Shown piece by piece: positions 1-5,986 of a stretch of DNA of 5,986 nucleotides. The stretch is from positions 1-5,986 of the forward strand of contig CAJJBS010000102.1 of assembly GCA_905182385.1 (NCBI GenBank). Direction: 5' to 3'. Made by a program: the position numbers and the translations under genes. The notes beneath the pieces are model-generated. The model was not told the origin of the DNA and ran no database searches. It saw nothing but the letters and a program-made list of their open reading frames with translations. Every line of letters begins with the position of its first letter. Position 1 is the first letter of the stretch. This DNA comes from Fidelibacterota bacterium TCS55 (GTDB lineage Bacteria > Fidelibacterota > Marinisomatia > Marinisomatales > TCS55).

Positions 1-663
1 TTTATCTAATTTATCCCAAATTTTATAAGAAGAAAAACTTAATGCAGATCGACGCAATCTTCCCGGCGAAGCTTGATCAAGAGATTTAGCGTATTTATAG
101 TATTGCTTTGGGTCTGAATTCATATCTAAGTAATGATTTTTAATATACCATTTTATTATTGGTCTAATAAAATAAAAAAAGAATGGCGGTGTTAGACGAG
201 CAATCATTAACCATAAAGTTGGAATATTAAATTCTGCGTTGGGTCCAATTAAAATTGATAAAGTTGGACTTACTTTATTTCTACTTATAGAATCTACAAT
301 TATGGTAGCACCTAGTGAGCTACCTAATAAAATATAAGATTTACTTAACAAATTTAATTCTGATAATATATATGGAAGATCATCAGCCATCGATTTAATT
401 GTTATTGGTTGCTCAGTCATATGGATAGAAGAGTTTTTTTCACGTGTTTCTAAATAATACACTTCAAAATCCTTTGTCATTTCTTTTAAAACAACTTCCC
501 AACTATTAATAATTGATCCCCAACCTGGAATAAAAATAACTGGTGGAAAATTAGATTTTATTTTTGGCTTGAAATGAATAAGAAATAATTTCACATCGTT
601 TTCACATGAAATATATCGATGAGAATATTTTGTTCCACTAGCGCAAAACTTAGAGGGGTCCAT
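1..663 (-). CDS. alpha/beta-hydrolase fold protein, N-terminal 221 residues (3' end outside window)
   Basis: The open frame runs without a stop from an ATG at 663 to the left edge, so the C-terminus is missing. Two in-frame TAA codons lie immediately before the ATG, so this is the first possible start; no clear Shine-Dalgarno sequence is visible. The protein shows the hallmarks of an alpha/beta hydrolase: a strand followed by an oxyanion-type loop (PPVIFIPGWGS, residues 40-50), then the nucleophile elbow GSSLGA at 114-119, where Ser116 would be the catalytic serine of GxSxG. An aromatic, hydrophobic stretch (about 147-174, including FFFYF) lies where cap or lid segments usually sit and may bind lipid or membrane. 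The acid and histidine of the triad would be downstream and cannot be checked. There is no signal peptide. The substrate is unknown: esterase, lipase-like or lactonase activity are all possible. The gene follows aspS by 47 bases with no terminator between, suggesting read-through transcription. Confidence 0.8.
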   Translation of the reverse strand, partial: MDPSKFCASGTKYSHRYISCENDVKLFLIHFKPKIKSNFPPVIFIPGWGSIINSWEVVLKEMTKDFEVYYLETREKNSSIHMTEQPITIKSMADDLPYILSELNLLSKSYILLGSSLGATIIVDSISRNKVSPTLSILIGPNAEFNIPTLWLMIARLTPPFFFYFIRPIIKWYIKNHYLDMNSDPKQYYKYAKSLDQASPGRLRRSALSFSSYKIWDKLDK

Positions 664-710
664 TTATTAACATTTCAAAAATGACAAAAAATTATCATAT
701 TATTACAGTA

Positions 711-2468
711 TTAATCTTTATTAGAAATAATACTAATATTTAATTCAGATAATTGAGAAACAGATACTGAGCTTGGGGATTCATCCATAAGTGATGAGGC
801 AGAAGTAGTTTTAGGAAAAGCTATTACATCACGAATATTTTTTGTTCCTGCTAAAAGCATAACTAACCTATCAAAGCCAAAAGCTATTCCACCATGTGGT
901 GGAGTTCCATATTTCAAAGCCTCAATTAAAAAGCCAAACCTTGACTTTGTTTCATTTTTATCCATACCTAATAACTCAAATATTTTTTCCTGAAAATCTG
1001 GCTTGTGATTTCTAATTGAACCTCCTGCAATTTCATATCCATTCATAGTTAAATCATAACCTCTTGACTTTAATGAAAGTGGGTCTGTTTCTAGTTCAGA
1101 TATGTCATTAGTTGATGGAGCTGTAAACGGATGATGACGAGCAACATAACGATTAGCATCAGCATCAAATTCAAACATTGGGAAATCTGTTACCCAAACT
1201 GGCTTAAAGATATCATTTTTTGCAAGCTTTTCAATTCTAGCAATTTCAACTCTAAGTGCACCTAATGCAACTTGCGTTAGTTCTTTATCATCACCAATCA
1301 TAAATATAACATCATTATTTTTTAATTTTAGTTTAACAATTAATTCTTGCTGTAAATCATTGTTAAAAAATTTAGATATTCCTCCGGAAAGGTATCCATC
1401 CTCAACTTTCATCCAAGCTAATCCTTTAGCCTTATATTTTTTTACATAATCAGTTAAGTTATCAATTATTTTTCTAGAATATTTAGCCCCACCTAAAACA
1501 ACTAAGCCTTTAACTATTTCCGAAGATTTAAATGCATTAAATTCAGATTTGTCTGTAAATGGTTTTACATCTTGCAGCAACATTTCATAACGAAGATCTG
1601 GCTTATCAGAGCCATACAAATCCATTGCTTCATCCCATTTTAGACGTGGAAAATCTTTCGGAAGATCAACGTTTATAACTTCTTTGAAAACCTTATGTGT
1701 TAAATTTTCCATTTTTTTATAAATGATTTCTTCATCAACAAAAGACATTTCAATATCAATTTGAGTAAATTCTGGTTGACGATCAGCTCTGAGGTCTTCA
1801 TCTCTAAAACATTTAACAATCTGAAAATAACGATCATAGCCAGAAATCATTAAAATTTGTTTATATATTTGAGGAGATTGTGGTAACGCATAAAATTTAC
1901 CTTGATGAATTCTACTTGGAACCAAATAATCTCTAGCTCCTTCAGGTGTAGATTTCATAAGGACTGGGGTTTCAATTTCTAAAAAATTCTCACCAGCTAA
2001 ATAATGACGAACAGCTTGATATGTTTTATGTCGAATATTAATATTTTTTTGAAGTTCATCTGTTCGTAATTCTAAATAGCGATATTTAAGACGAAGATCT
2101 TCTTCTGCACTATTTCTATCACTAATAATAAAGGGTAAAGGAGCAGCTTCATTCAATATTTCCATCTTAGAAACCATCACCTCTACTTCTCCAGTGGTCA
2201 TATCTGGATTAATAGCTCCTTCACTACGACTTTGAACTTTTCCAGTAATAGAAATAACATCTTCCATAGATAGCTTTTTGACTTGCTCAAAATCTTCCAA
2301 ATAACCTTCAGAGTTAAAAACAATTTGCGTTTTACCATATCTGTCTCTTAAATCTACAAAAATGACTTGACCATGTAATCTAATTGTGTTCACCCAACCA
2401 TTTAGTACAACAGTTTTTTTAATACTATTAATATTAAGCTCACCACAAGTATGTGTTCTTATGTTCAT
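711..2468 (-). CDS. aspS: aspartyl-tRNA synthetase (AspRS), bacterial type
   Basis: This cytoplasmic class IIb synthetase charges tRNA with aspartate using ATP. The 585 residues match the usual bacterial length of about 590. An OB-fold anticodon-binding domain covers about 1-105 (GWVNTIRLHGQVIFVDLRD). The catalytic core follows: the motif 1 region near 145-176 (FLEIETPVL, then STPEGARDYLVPSR), the aspartate-pocket segment ALPQSPQIYKQ (194-204), motif 2 with FRDEDLRADRQPEFTQID (221-238), and motif 3 with GIAFGFDRL (527-535). The bacterial GAD insertion lies at about 290-410, and the tail has the usual IRDVIAFPKT block. The ATG at 2468 gives the expected N-terminus (MNIRTHTCGEL, similar to E. 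coli MRTEYCGQL). Only a weak purine run (AAGAAG) precedes it. It follows a possible small ORF by 2 bases. His32 sits where discriminating enzymes such as E. coli carry Leu30, suggesting it may also charge tRNA-Asn. Confidence 0.98.
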   Translation of the reverse strand: MNIRTHTCGELNINSIKKTVVLNGWVNTIRLHGQVIFVDLRDRYGKTQIVFNSEGYLEDFEQVKKLSMEDVISITGKVQSRSEGAINPDMTTGEVEVMVSKMEILNEAAPLPFIISDRNSAEEDLRLKYRYLELRTDELQKNINIRHKTYQAVRHYLAGENFLEIETPVLMKSTPEGARDYLVPSRIHQGKFYALPQSPQIYKQILMISGYDRYFQIVKCFRDEDLRADRQPEFTQIDIEMSFVDEEIIYKKMENLTHKVFKEVINVDLPKDFPRLKWDEAMDLYGSDKPDLRYEMLLQDVKPFTDKSEFNAFKSSEIVKGLVVLGGAKYSRKIIDNLTDYVKKYKAKGLAWMKVEDGYLSGGISKFFNNDLQQELIVKLKLKNNDVIFMIGDDKELTQVALGALRVEIARIEKLAKNDIFKPVWVTDFPMFEFDADANRYVARHHPFTAPSTNDISELETDPLSLKSRGYDLTMNGYEIAGGSIRNHKPDFQEKIFELLGMDKNETKSRFGFLIEALKYGTPPHGGIAFGFDRLVMLLAGTKNIRDVIAFPKTTSASSLMDESPSSVSVSQLSELNISIISNKD

Positions 2469-2470
2469 TA

Positions 2471-2575
2471 TTATAAAATTTTCTTCTTTTTATTTCTTAG
2501 TGTAAGCAATACACCAACTCCTATGGCAACTGTGGCTCTCATATATTTACCTACTAAAATTTCTATAGACATCAT
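2471..2575 (-). CDS. possible small membrane peptide, 34 residues, directly upstream of aspS
   Basis: This short frame starts at tandem ATG codons (2575 or 2572) and stops at TAA 2 bases before the aspS ATG, the spacing of a translationally coupled pair. The peptide has a short N-terminal part (MMSIEILVGKYMR), a hydrophobic core between Arg13 and Arg27 (ATVAIGVGVLLTL) and a basic tail (RNKKKKIL). The layout resembles a single membrane-inserted helix with its C-terminus on the cytoplasmic side. The 13-residue uncharged core is short for a full transmembrane span. I see only a loose resemblance to the first helix of small YgaP/DUF2892-type inner-membrane proteins and do not rely on it. The ribosome binding site is poor (A-rich, no GGAG). 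It lies after the atp terminator, so it would be the first gene of the aspS unit. It may instead be untranslated leader. Confidence 0.35.
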   Translation of the reverse strand: MMSIEILVGKYMRATVAIGVGVLLTLRNKKKKIL

Positions 2576-2617
2576 GTTATACTTTTTTTACTATAAATAT
2601 TAGGTTTTAATCTATAT

Positions 2618-2644
2618 AAAAAAAACTCCGCCTAAGCGGAGTTT
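2618..2644 (-). terminator. intrinsic terminator of the atp operon
   Basis: On the minus strand, ACTCCGC and GCGGAGT (2642-2636 and 2631-2625) form a perfect seven-pair, GC-rich stem with a four-base loop (TTAG, 2635-2632), extendable by two A-T pairs. It is followed at once by a run of eight T residues (2625-2618, sharing the last stem base). It begins about 30 bases after the atpC stop codon and stands out from the AT-rich surroundings. This is a classical Rho-independent terminator for transcription coming out of atpC. On the plus strand the stem is followed only by TTTCTT, so activity in that direction would be weaker, and no converging gene is present to need it. Confidence 0.93.
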
Positions 2645-2672
2645 CTTAATAATCTCATTATATTAAATATAT

Positions 2673-3068
2673 TTAACGATATGAAACCTTTAATCTATTC
2701 AAAGCTTTTATAAGAGATAATTCAGCTCTATTCATATCATCATTTCTCTTATTTGAGATTCTATCCTTAGATCGTTCAATAGATGATTTTGCTCTATCTA
2801 AATTAATATTTTTTGATGATTCAAAAGTCTCTAATAAAAGTTGGACCTTTTCTCTTGAAATTTCAGCATATCCTCCACTAGTGGCATAATAAGAATCTTT
2901 ACCAGCTTTTGTAATTTTAATTTCTCCTACACCTAATTCAATTACTGCATCTGTATGATCCTTCATAACACCAAATGACCCATCAGAGCCAGGACATCGA
3001 ACATAAGAAACATTTTCAATTTCATTAATTTCCGTAGGCGTAACAATTTCAAGTTTAAAATTAGTCAT
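2673..3068 (-). CDS. atpC: F1F0 ATP synthase epsilon subunit
   Basis: This is the central-stalk subunit that binds gamma and the c-ring and can inhibit ATP hydrolysis. The 131 residues fit the family (about 130-140). The N-terminal beta-sandwich covers about 1-84, with the conserved PGSDGSFGVMKDHTDAV block (26-42), GVGEIKI (46-52) and the SGGYAEI strand (64-70). The C-terminal helical hairpin covers about 88-131, rich in Arg, Lys and Ser. In the I(L)DxxRA ATP-binding motif described for Bacillus epsilon, this protein reads INLDRA (88-93): Arg92 and Ala93 are kept but the key Asp is Asn89. The ATG at 3068 lies 8 bases after the atpD stop, so translation is probably coupled. It is the last gene of the operon and is followed by a strong terminator. 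Confidence 0.97.
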   Translation of the reverse strand: MTNFKLEIVTPTEINEIENVSYVRCPGSDGSFGVMKDHTDAVIELGVGEIKITKAGKDSYYATSGGYAEISREKVQLLLETFESSKNINLDRAKSSIERSKDRISNKRNDDMNRAELSLIKALNRLKVSYR

Positions 3069-3076
3069 TAGTTTTA

Positions 3077-4477
3077 TTATACAGCTTCTTTTTTAGCTTT
3101 ATCAAAGGCCTCATCTAAAGAGCCAACATATGCAAAAGCATTTTCAGGTACATCATCTGCTTCTCCTTTTAAAATACCTTCAAACCCAGATATTGTATCT
3201 TCGAGTTCAACATAACGTCCTGGAGTACCAGTGAATTGTTCTGCTACAAAGAATGGTTGTGAGAAAAATTTCTGGATTTTACGAGCCCTAGAAACTATCT
3301 GTTTATCTTCATCAGAAAGCTCATCCATCCCTAGAATAGCTATAATATCTTGAAGATCTTTATATTTCTGTAGAACACCTTGGACCTCACGAGCTATCTT
3401 ATAATGACGATCTCCTATTATTCTAGGATCGAGAATTCTTGAAGTCGATGCCAATGGATCTACAGCTGGATAGATTCCTAATTCAGCAATTTTTCTTTCT
3501 AAAACTGAAGTTGCATCTAGATGCGCAAATGCTGTTGCAGGAGCAGGGTCTGTTAAGTCATCTGCTGGAACATAAACAGCTTGGACTGATGTAATAGATC
3601 CTTTCTTTGTAGAAGTAATTCTTTCTTGAAGATCTCCCATTTCGGTTGATAGTGTAGGTTGATATCCAACGGCTGAAGGCATACGACCTAATAAAGCAGA
3701 GACCTCTGAACCAGCTTGTGTAAATCTAAAAATATTATCAACAAAAAGTAAAACATCTCGTCCTTCTTCATCACGGAAAAATTCTGCCATAGCTAATCCA
3801 CTTAAAGCTACTCGCAAACGTGCACCAGGAGGCTCATTCATTTGTCCAAAGACCATAGTTGTTTTATTAATTACACCAGATTCAGTCATTTCATTATATA
3901 AATCATTACCTTCTCGAGTTCTTTCTCCCACACCCGCAAAAACAGAATAACCACCATGTTCTGTAGCAATATTTCTTATTAATTCCTGTATTAAAACAGT
4001 TTTACCAACTCCAGCACCTCCAAATAATCCAGTTTTCCCACCTTTTGTGTAGGGCTCCATAAGGTCGACAACTTTAATACCTGTAACTAATATCTCAGTA
4101 GAAGTTGCGAGGTCTTCATGTCTTGGTGGTGAACGGTGAATTGGGTATCTCTTATCAGTACCTACATCACCTTTACCATCAATTGTATTTCCAAGTACGT
4201 CAAAAAGGCGTCCTAAAGTTTCTTGACCAACTGGCACTGAAATAGGGATCCCTGAATCAACAACTTTAACACCACGTGTTAAACCATCCGTAGAATCCAT
4301 TGCAACTGTACGTACAATATTTTCGCCTAAATGTTGTGCGACTTCTAATACTAGTGTCTCTTCTTCAGATCGTTCAACATCAAGTGCATTTAAAATCTCT
4401 GGAAGGCGGCCATCATCAAAAACTACATCAACCACAGCACCCATTATTTGAGAAATTTTACCCGTCTTTTTAGACAT
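3077..4477 (-). CDS. atpD: F1F0 ATP synthase beta subunit (catalytic)
   Basis: This subunit carries the catalytic nucleotide sites of F1, making ATP from ADP and phosphate on the cytoplasmic face of the membrane. It is complete at 466 residues, typical for the family. The N-terminal beta-barrel (about 1-80) is followed by the nucleotide-binding domain: P-loop GGAGVGKT (153-160), the GERTREG segment with the catalytic Glu185 and Arg186 (184-190), and Walker B LLFVDN (243-248, Asp247). The block ALLGRMPSAVGYQPTL (261-276) matches the family consensus, and YPAVDP (336-341) holds the adenine-contacting Tyr. The C-terminal helical domain carries the DELSDED form (385-391) of the DELSEED lever that pushes gamma. 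No catalytic residue is missing. The ATG at 4477 is preceded by a good ribosome binding site overlapping the atpG stop. Both neighbours are F1 subunits. Confidence 0.99.
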   Translation of the reverse strand: MSKKTGKISQIMGAVVDVVFDDGRLPEILNALDVERSEEETLVLEVAQHLGENIVRTVAMDSTDGLTRGVKVVDSGIPISVPVGQETLGRLFDVLGNTIDGKGDVGTDKRYPIHRSPPRHEDLATSTEILVTGIKVVDLMEPYTKGGKTGLFGGAGVGKTVLIQELIRNIATEHGGYSVFAGVGERTREGNDLYNEMTESGVINKTTMVFGQMNEPPGARLRVALSGLAMAEFFRDEEGRDVLLFVDNIFRFTQAGSEVSALLGRMPSAVGYQPTLSTEMGDLQERITSTKKGSITSVQAVYVPADDLTDPAPATAFAHLDATSVLERKIAELGIYPAVDPLASTSRILDPRIIGDRHYKIAREVQGVLQKYKDLQDIIAILGMDELSDEDKQIVSRARKIQKFFSQPFFVAEQFTGTPGRYVELEDTISGFEGILKGEADDVPENAFAYVGSLDEAFDKAKKEAV

Positions 4478-4482
4478 ATTGG

Positions 4483-4490
4483 CTTCCCTT
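4483..4490 (-). promoter_or_regulatory. Shine-Dalgarno site for atpD
   Basis: The purine run AAGGGAAG overlaps the last two bases of the atpG stop codon and ends 5 bases before the atpD ATG. It is the best ribosome binding site seen in the window; the other genes have only weak, A-rich leaders. A strong site for beta fits the need for three beta per gamma in F1, though the link between this site and stoichiometry is inference. Confidence 0.55.
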
Positions 4491-5343
4491 ATCCTTTAAG
4501 CGCTTCAGCACCACTAACGATTTCTAACATTTCCGTAGTAATCGTAGCTTGGCGAGCTTTGTTAAATTCTAATTGTAAATCTTTAATCATATCTTCCGAA
4601 TTACTCGTCGCATTTTCCATTGCTACCATTCTCGCAGCTTGTTCACTTGCATATGATTCTAATAAATATTTCCACATTTGAACATTTAAATGTCTTGGTA
4701 CTAATGATTTCACTATCTCATCTTTTGATGGCTCGTAAAGTCTATCTGAAATTTTGTCTTTATTAGATTCAACTTCCAAAGGAGCAAATTTTTCTGTTAA
4801 AGCCCTTTGTGTTGCAACATTTACAAACTCATTAAATACTACATGTATTTCATCTACTTTACCAGAAATGAAGTGATTAGTAATACTATTCCCAATATTT
4901 ACTGCATTATTAAAATTTAAATCACTCCAAAAATCGATATATGATTCAATAATATTATATTTACGAGGTTTAAAATAATCTCTAGCTTTTTTACCAATAC
5001 AAAATATATCAACTTTTTCTCTTCCAAATTCATCAATCTCATTTTGGGCTTTTCTCAAAGCTGAACTATTAAAAGAACCTGCAAGCCCCTTATCAGATGT
5101 GACCACAACATAGGCTATACGATTAACTTCTCTTACTTCTAGTAATGGTAATAATTCACGATCAGTTTCAGGCAGTAAATGCTCAATAATTTCAGATAAA
5201 CTTCTAGAATAAGGTCGTGCTTTCTCCATGTTCTGTTGTGCTCGTCTCATTTTAGCTGCCGCAACCATTTTCATAGCTTTAGTTACTTTTTGGATACTTT
5301 TAACAGACTTTATACGATCTCTAATATCTTTAAGATTAGCCAT
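4489..5343 (-). CDS. atpG: F1F0 ATP synthase gamma subunit
   Basis: Gamma is the rotor shaft that turns inside the alpha3-beta3 head and couples proton (or sodium) flow to catalysis. It has 284 residues, within the usual 280-300. The N-terminal coiled-coil helix is clear (MANLKDIRDRIKSVKSIQKV, then TKAMKMVAAAKMRRAQ, 1-36). The central Rossmann-like domain includes VVTSDKGLAGSFNSS (80-94). The C-terminal helix that pairs with the N-terminal one carries the signature SEQAARMVAMENATSNSEDMI (233-253) and NKARQATITTEMLEIVSGAEAL (261-282). There is no insertion of the kind that carries the redox-regulated cysteine pair of chloroplast gamma; only one Cys (115) is present. The ATG at 5343 lies 3 bases after the atpA stop, so translation is probably coupled, and the ribosome binding site is weak. 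Confidence 0.98.
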   Translation of the reverse strand: MANLKDIRDRIKSVKSIQKVTKAMKMVAAAKMRRAQQNMEKARPYSRSLSEIIEHLLPETDRELLPLLEVREVNRIAYVVVTSDKGLAGSFNSSALRKAQNEIDEFGREKVDIFCIGKKARDYFKPRKYNIIESYIDFWSDLNFNNAVNIGNSITNHFISGKVDEIHVVFNEFVNVATQRALTEKFAPLEVESNKDKISDRLYEPSKDEIVKSLVPRHLNVQMWKYLLESYASEQAARMVAMENATSNSEDMIKDLQLEFNKARQATITTEMLEIVSGAEALKG

Positions 5344-5346
5344 CTT

Positions 5347-5986
5347 TTATGCTGAGAACCCTTTAGTGAAATCTGAAATAGATTTTTCAAGGTTTTTGCT
5401 CAATTCATCAGAAATAGCACCTTCTGCTACTAGAGATTCTAAATCTTTTTTATTATTTGCCTCAAGGTAATCAAATAAACCTGATTCATATTCTGATACT
5501 TTTTGAACAGGGATCGCATCTAGATAGCCTTTTGAAACAGCAAAGATAACAGCAACTTGATTTTCAACTTTCATTGGTTCATATTGACCTTGTTTAAGAA
5601 TTTCAACCATCCGCTCACCACGTGTAAGTTGAGCTTGAGTGTTCTTATCAAGATCAGAACCAAACTTTGCAAAAGCTTCTAATTCACGGTACTGTGCTAA
5701 ATCTAGACGTAAAGTTCCAGCTACACTTTTCATCGCTTTAATTTGAGCGTTACCTCCAACACGAGAAACTGAAATTCCAACATCAATTGCAGGTCTAACG
5801 CCCGAATTAAAAATATTTTTTTCTAAATATATTTGTCCGTCTGTAATTGAAATAACATTTGTAGGAATATATGCAGAAACATCACCTGCTTGTGTTTCAA
5901 TTATAGGTAGTGCAGTTAAAGAACCACCACCTAATTCAGAAGACAATTTAGAAGCTCTTTCTAATAAGCGACTATGAAGATAAAAA
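5347..5986 (-). CDS. atpA: F1F0 ATP synthase alpha subunit, C-terminal 212 residues (5' end outside window)
   Basis: This is the non-catalytic nucleotide-binding partner of beta in the F1 head. The gene enters from the right edge. The first full codon in the window is at 5985 and reads FYLHSRLLERASKL, followed by GGGSLTALPIIETQAGDVSA, a near-invariant alpha block. About 40% of a roughly 500-residue protein is therefore seen. The VGISVSRVGG segment carries the arginine finger (codon 5763-5761, counterpart of E. coli alpha Arg376), which reaches into the catalytic site of beta. The C-terminal helical domain follows and ends with DFTKGFSA. A TTG at 5946 could look like a start, but conserved alpha sequence continues in frame upstream, so it is an internal leucine. 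The Walker motifs lie outside the window. atpG follows after 3 bases. Confidence 0.98.
   Translation of the reverse strand, partial: FYLHSRLLERASKLSSELGGGSLTALPIIETQAGDVSAYIPTNVISITDGQIYLEKNIFNSGVRPAIDVGISVSRVGGNAQIKAMKSVAGTLRLDLAQYRELEAFAKFGSDLDKNTQAQLTRGERMVEILKQGQYEPMKVENQVAVIFAVSKGYLDAIPVQKVSEYESGLFDYLEANNKKDLESLVAEGAISDELSKNLEKSISDFTKGFSA

Noticed and set aside
664..710. Possible terminator or regulatory element between aspS and the hydrolase
   Set aside because: Only a weak ATGA/TCAT repeat around a T-rich stretch is present. There is no GC-rich stem, so termination here is unlikely.
2590..2595. TATAGT on the minus strand as a -10 box for the small ORF and aspS
   Set aside because: In such AT-rich spacer this match is expected by chance, and the bases 17-18 upstream (TATATA or TTATAT) do not resemble TTGACA. 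The position is plausible but not supportable as a feature.
4448..4681. Plus-strand open frame of 77 codons
   Set aside because: It lies opposite the atpD start and atpG C-terminus, both strongly conserved on the minus strand. Its translation looks like no known protein, so it is an antisense shadow.
5228..5470. Plus-strand open frame of 80 codons with a hydrophobic N-terminus
   Set aside because: It is antisense to the atpG N-terminus and atpA C-terminus. The hydrophobic run is simply the complement of lysine- and glutamate-rich gamma helices.
5944..5946. TTG codon as the start of a 199-residue protein
   Set aside because: Conserved alpha-subunit sequence (SRLLERASKL) continues in frame upstream to the window edge, so this is an internal leucine of a truncated-by-window gene.
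1..5986. Search for an undescribed system, mobile element, CRISPR array, tRNA or rRNA
   Set aside because: Nearly all bases belong to conserved housekeeping genes with intact motifs. No direct or inverted repeats beyond the terminator, no transposase or integrase signatures and no RNA gene folds were seen.

Overview
The window is an ordinary stretch of an AT-rich bacterial chromosome with every gene on the minus strand. In transcription order (right to left) it holds the end of an F1F0 ATP synthase operon (atpA 3' part, atpG, atpD, atpC), a strong intrinsic terminator, and then a second unit: a possible 34-codon membrane peptide ORF, aspS (aspartyl-tRNA synthetase), and the first 221 codons of an alpha/beta-hydrolase gene that runs off the left edge.

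Organism: the sequence shows A/T-rich codons, very short gaps between atp genes, and a bacterial-type AspRS with its GAD insertion. The epsilon subunit has an 'RCPG-DG-FGVM' style N-terminal domain, and the AspRS C-terminus resembles those I associate with the FCB/Marinimicrobia-like side of the tree. A free-living marine, AT-rich bacterium, for example a SAR406/Marinimicrobia-type lineage, is my best guess. It rests on memory of family sequence style, not on a search, and should be held loosely.

Region by region: 5986-5347 is the C-terminal 212 residues of the alpha subunit, including the arginine finger. 5343-4489 is gamma, 4477-3077 is beta with intact catalytic motifs, and 3068-2673 is epsilon. 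These are spaced 3, 11 and 8 bases apart, so they are surely one transcript encoding the F1 rotary catalytic head in the conserved A-G-D-C order. A hairpin with an eight-T run at 2644-2618 closes the operon. A spacer of about 40 bases with no convincing promoter leads to the small ORF (2575-2471), which ends 2 bases before the aspS ATG. The hydrolase starts 47 bases after aspS with no terminator between them, so it is probably co-transcribed.

I see no mobile element, CRISPR array, RNA gene or unknown multi-gene system. The points most worth a second look are the small ORF ahead of aspS, a histidine in the AspRS anticodon-binding domain that suggests a non-discriminating enzyme, and an Asp-to-Asn change in the epsilon ATP-binding motif.
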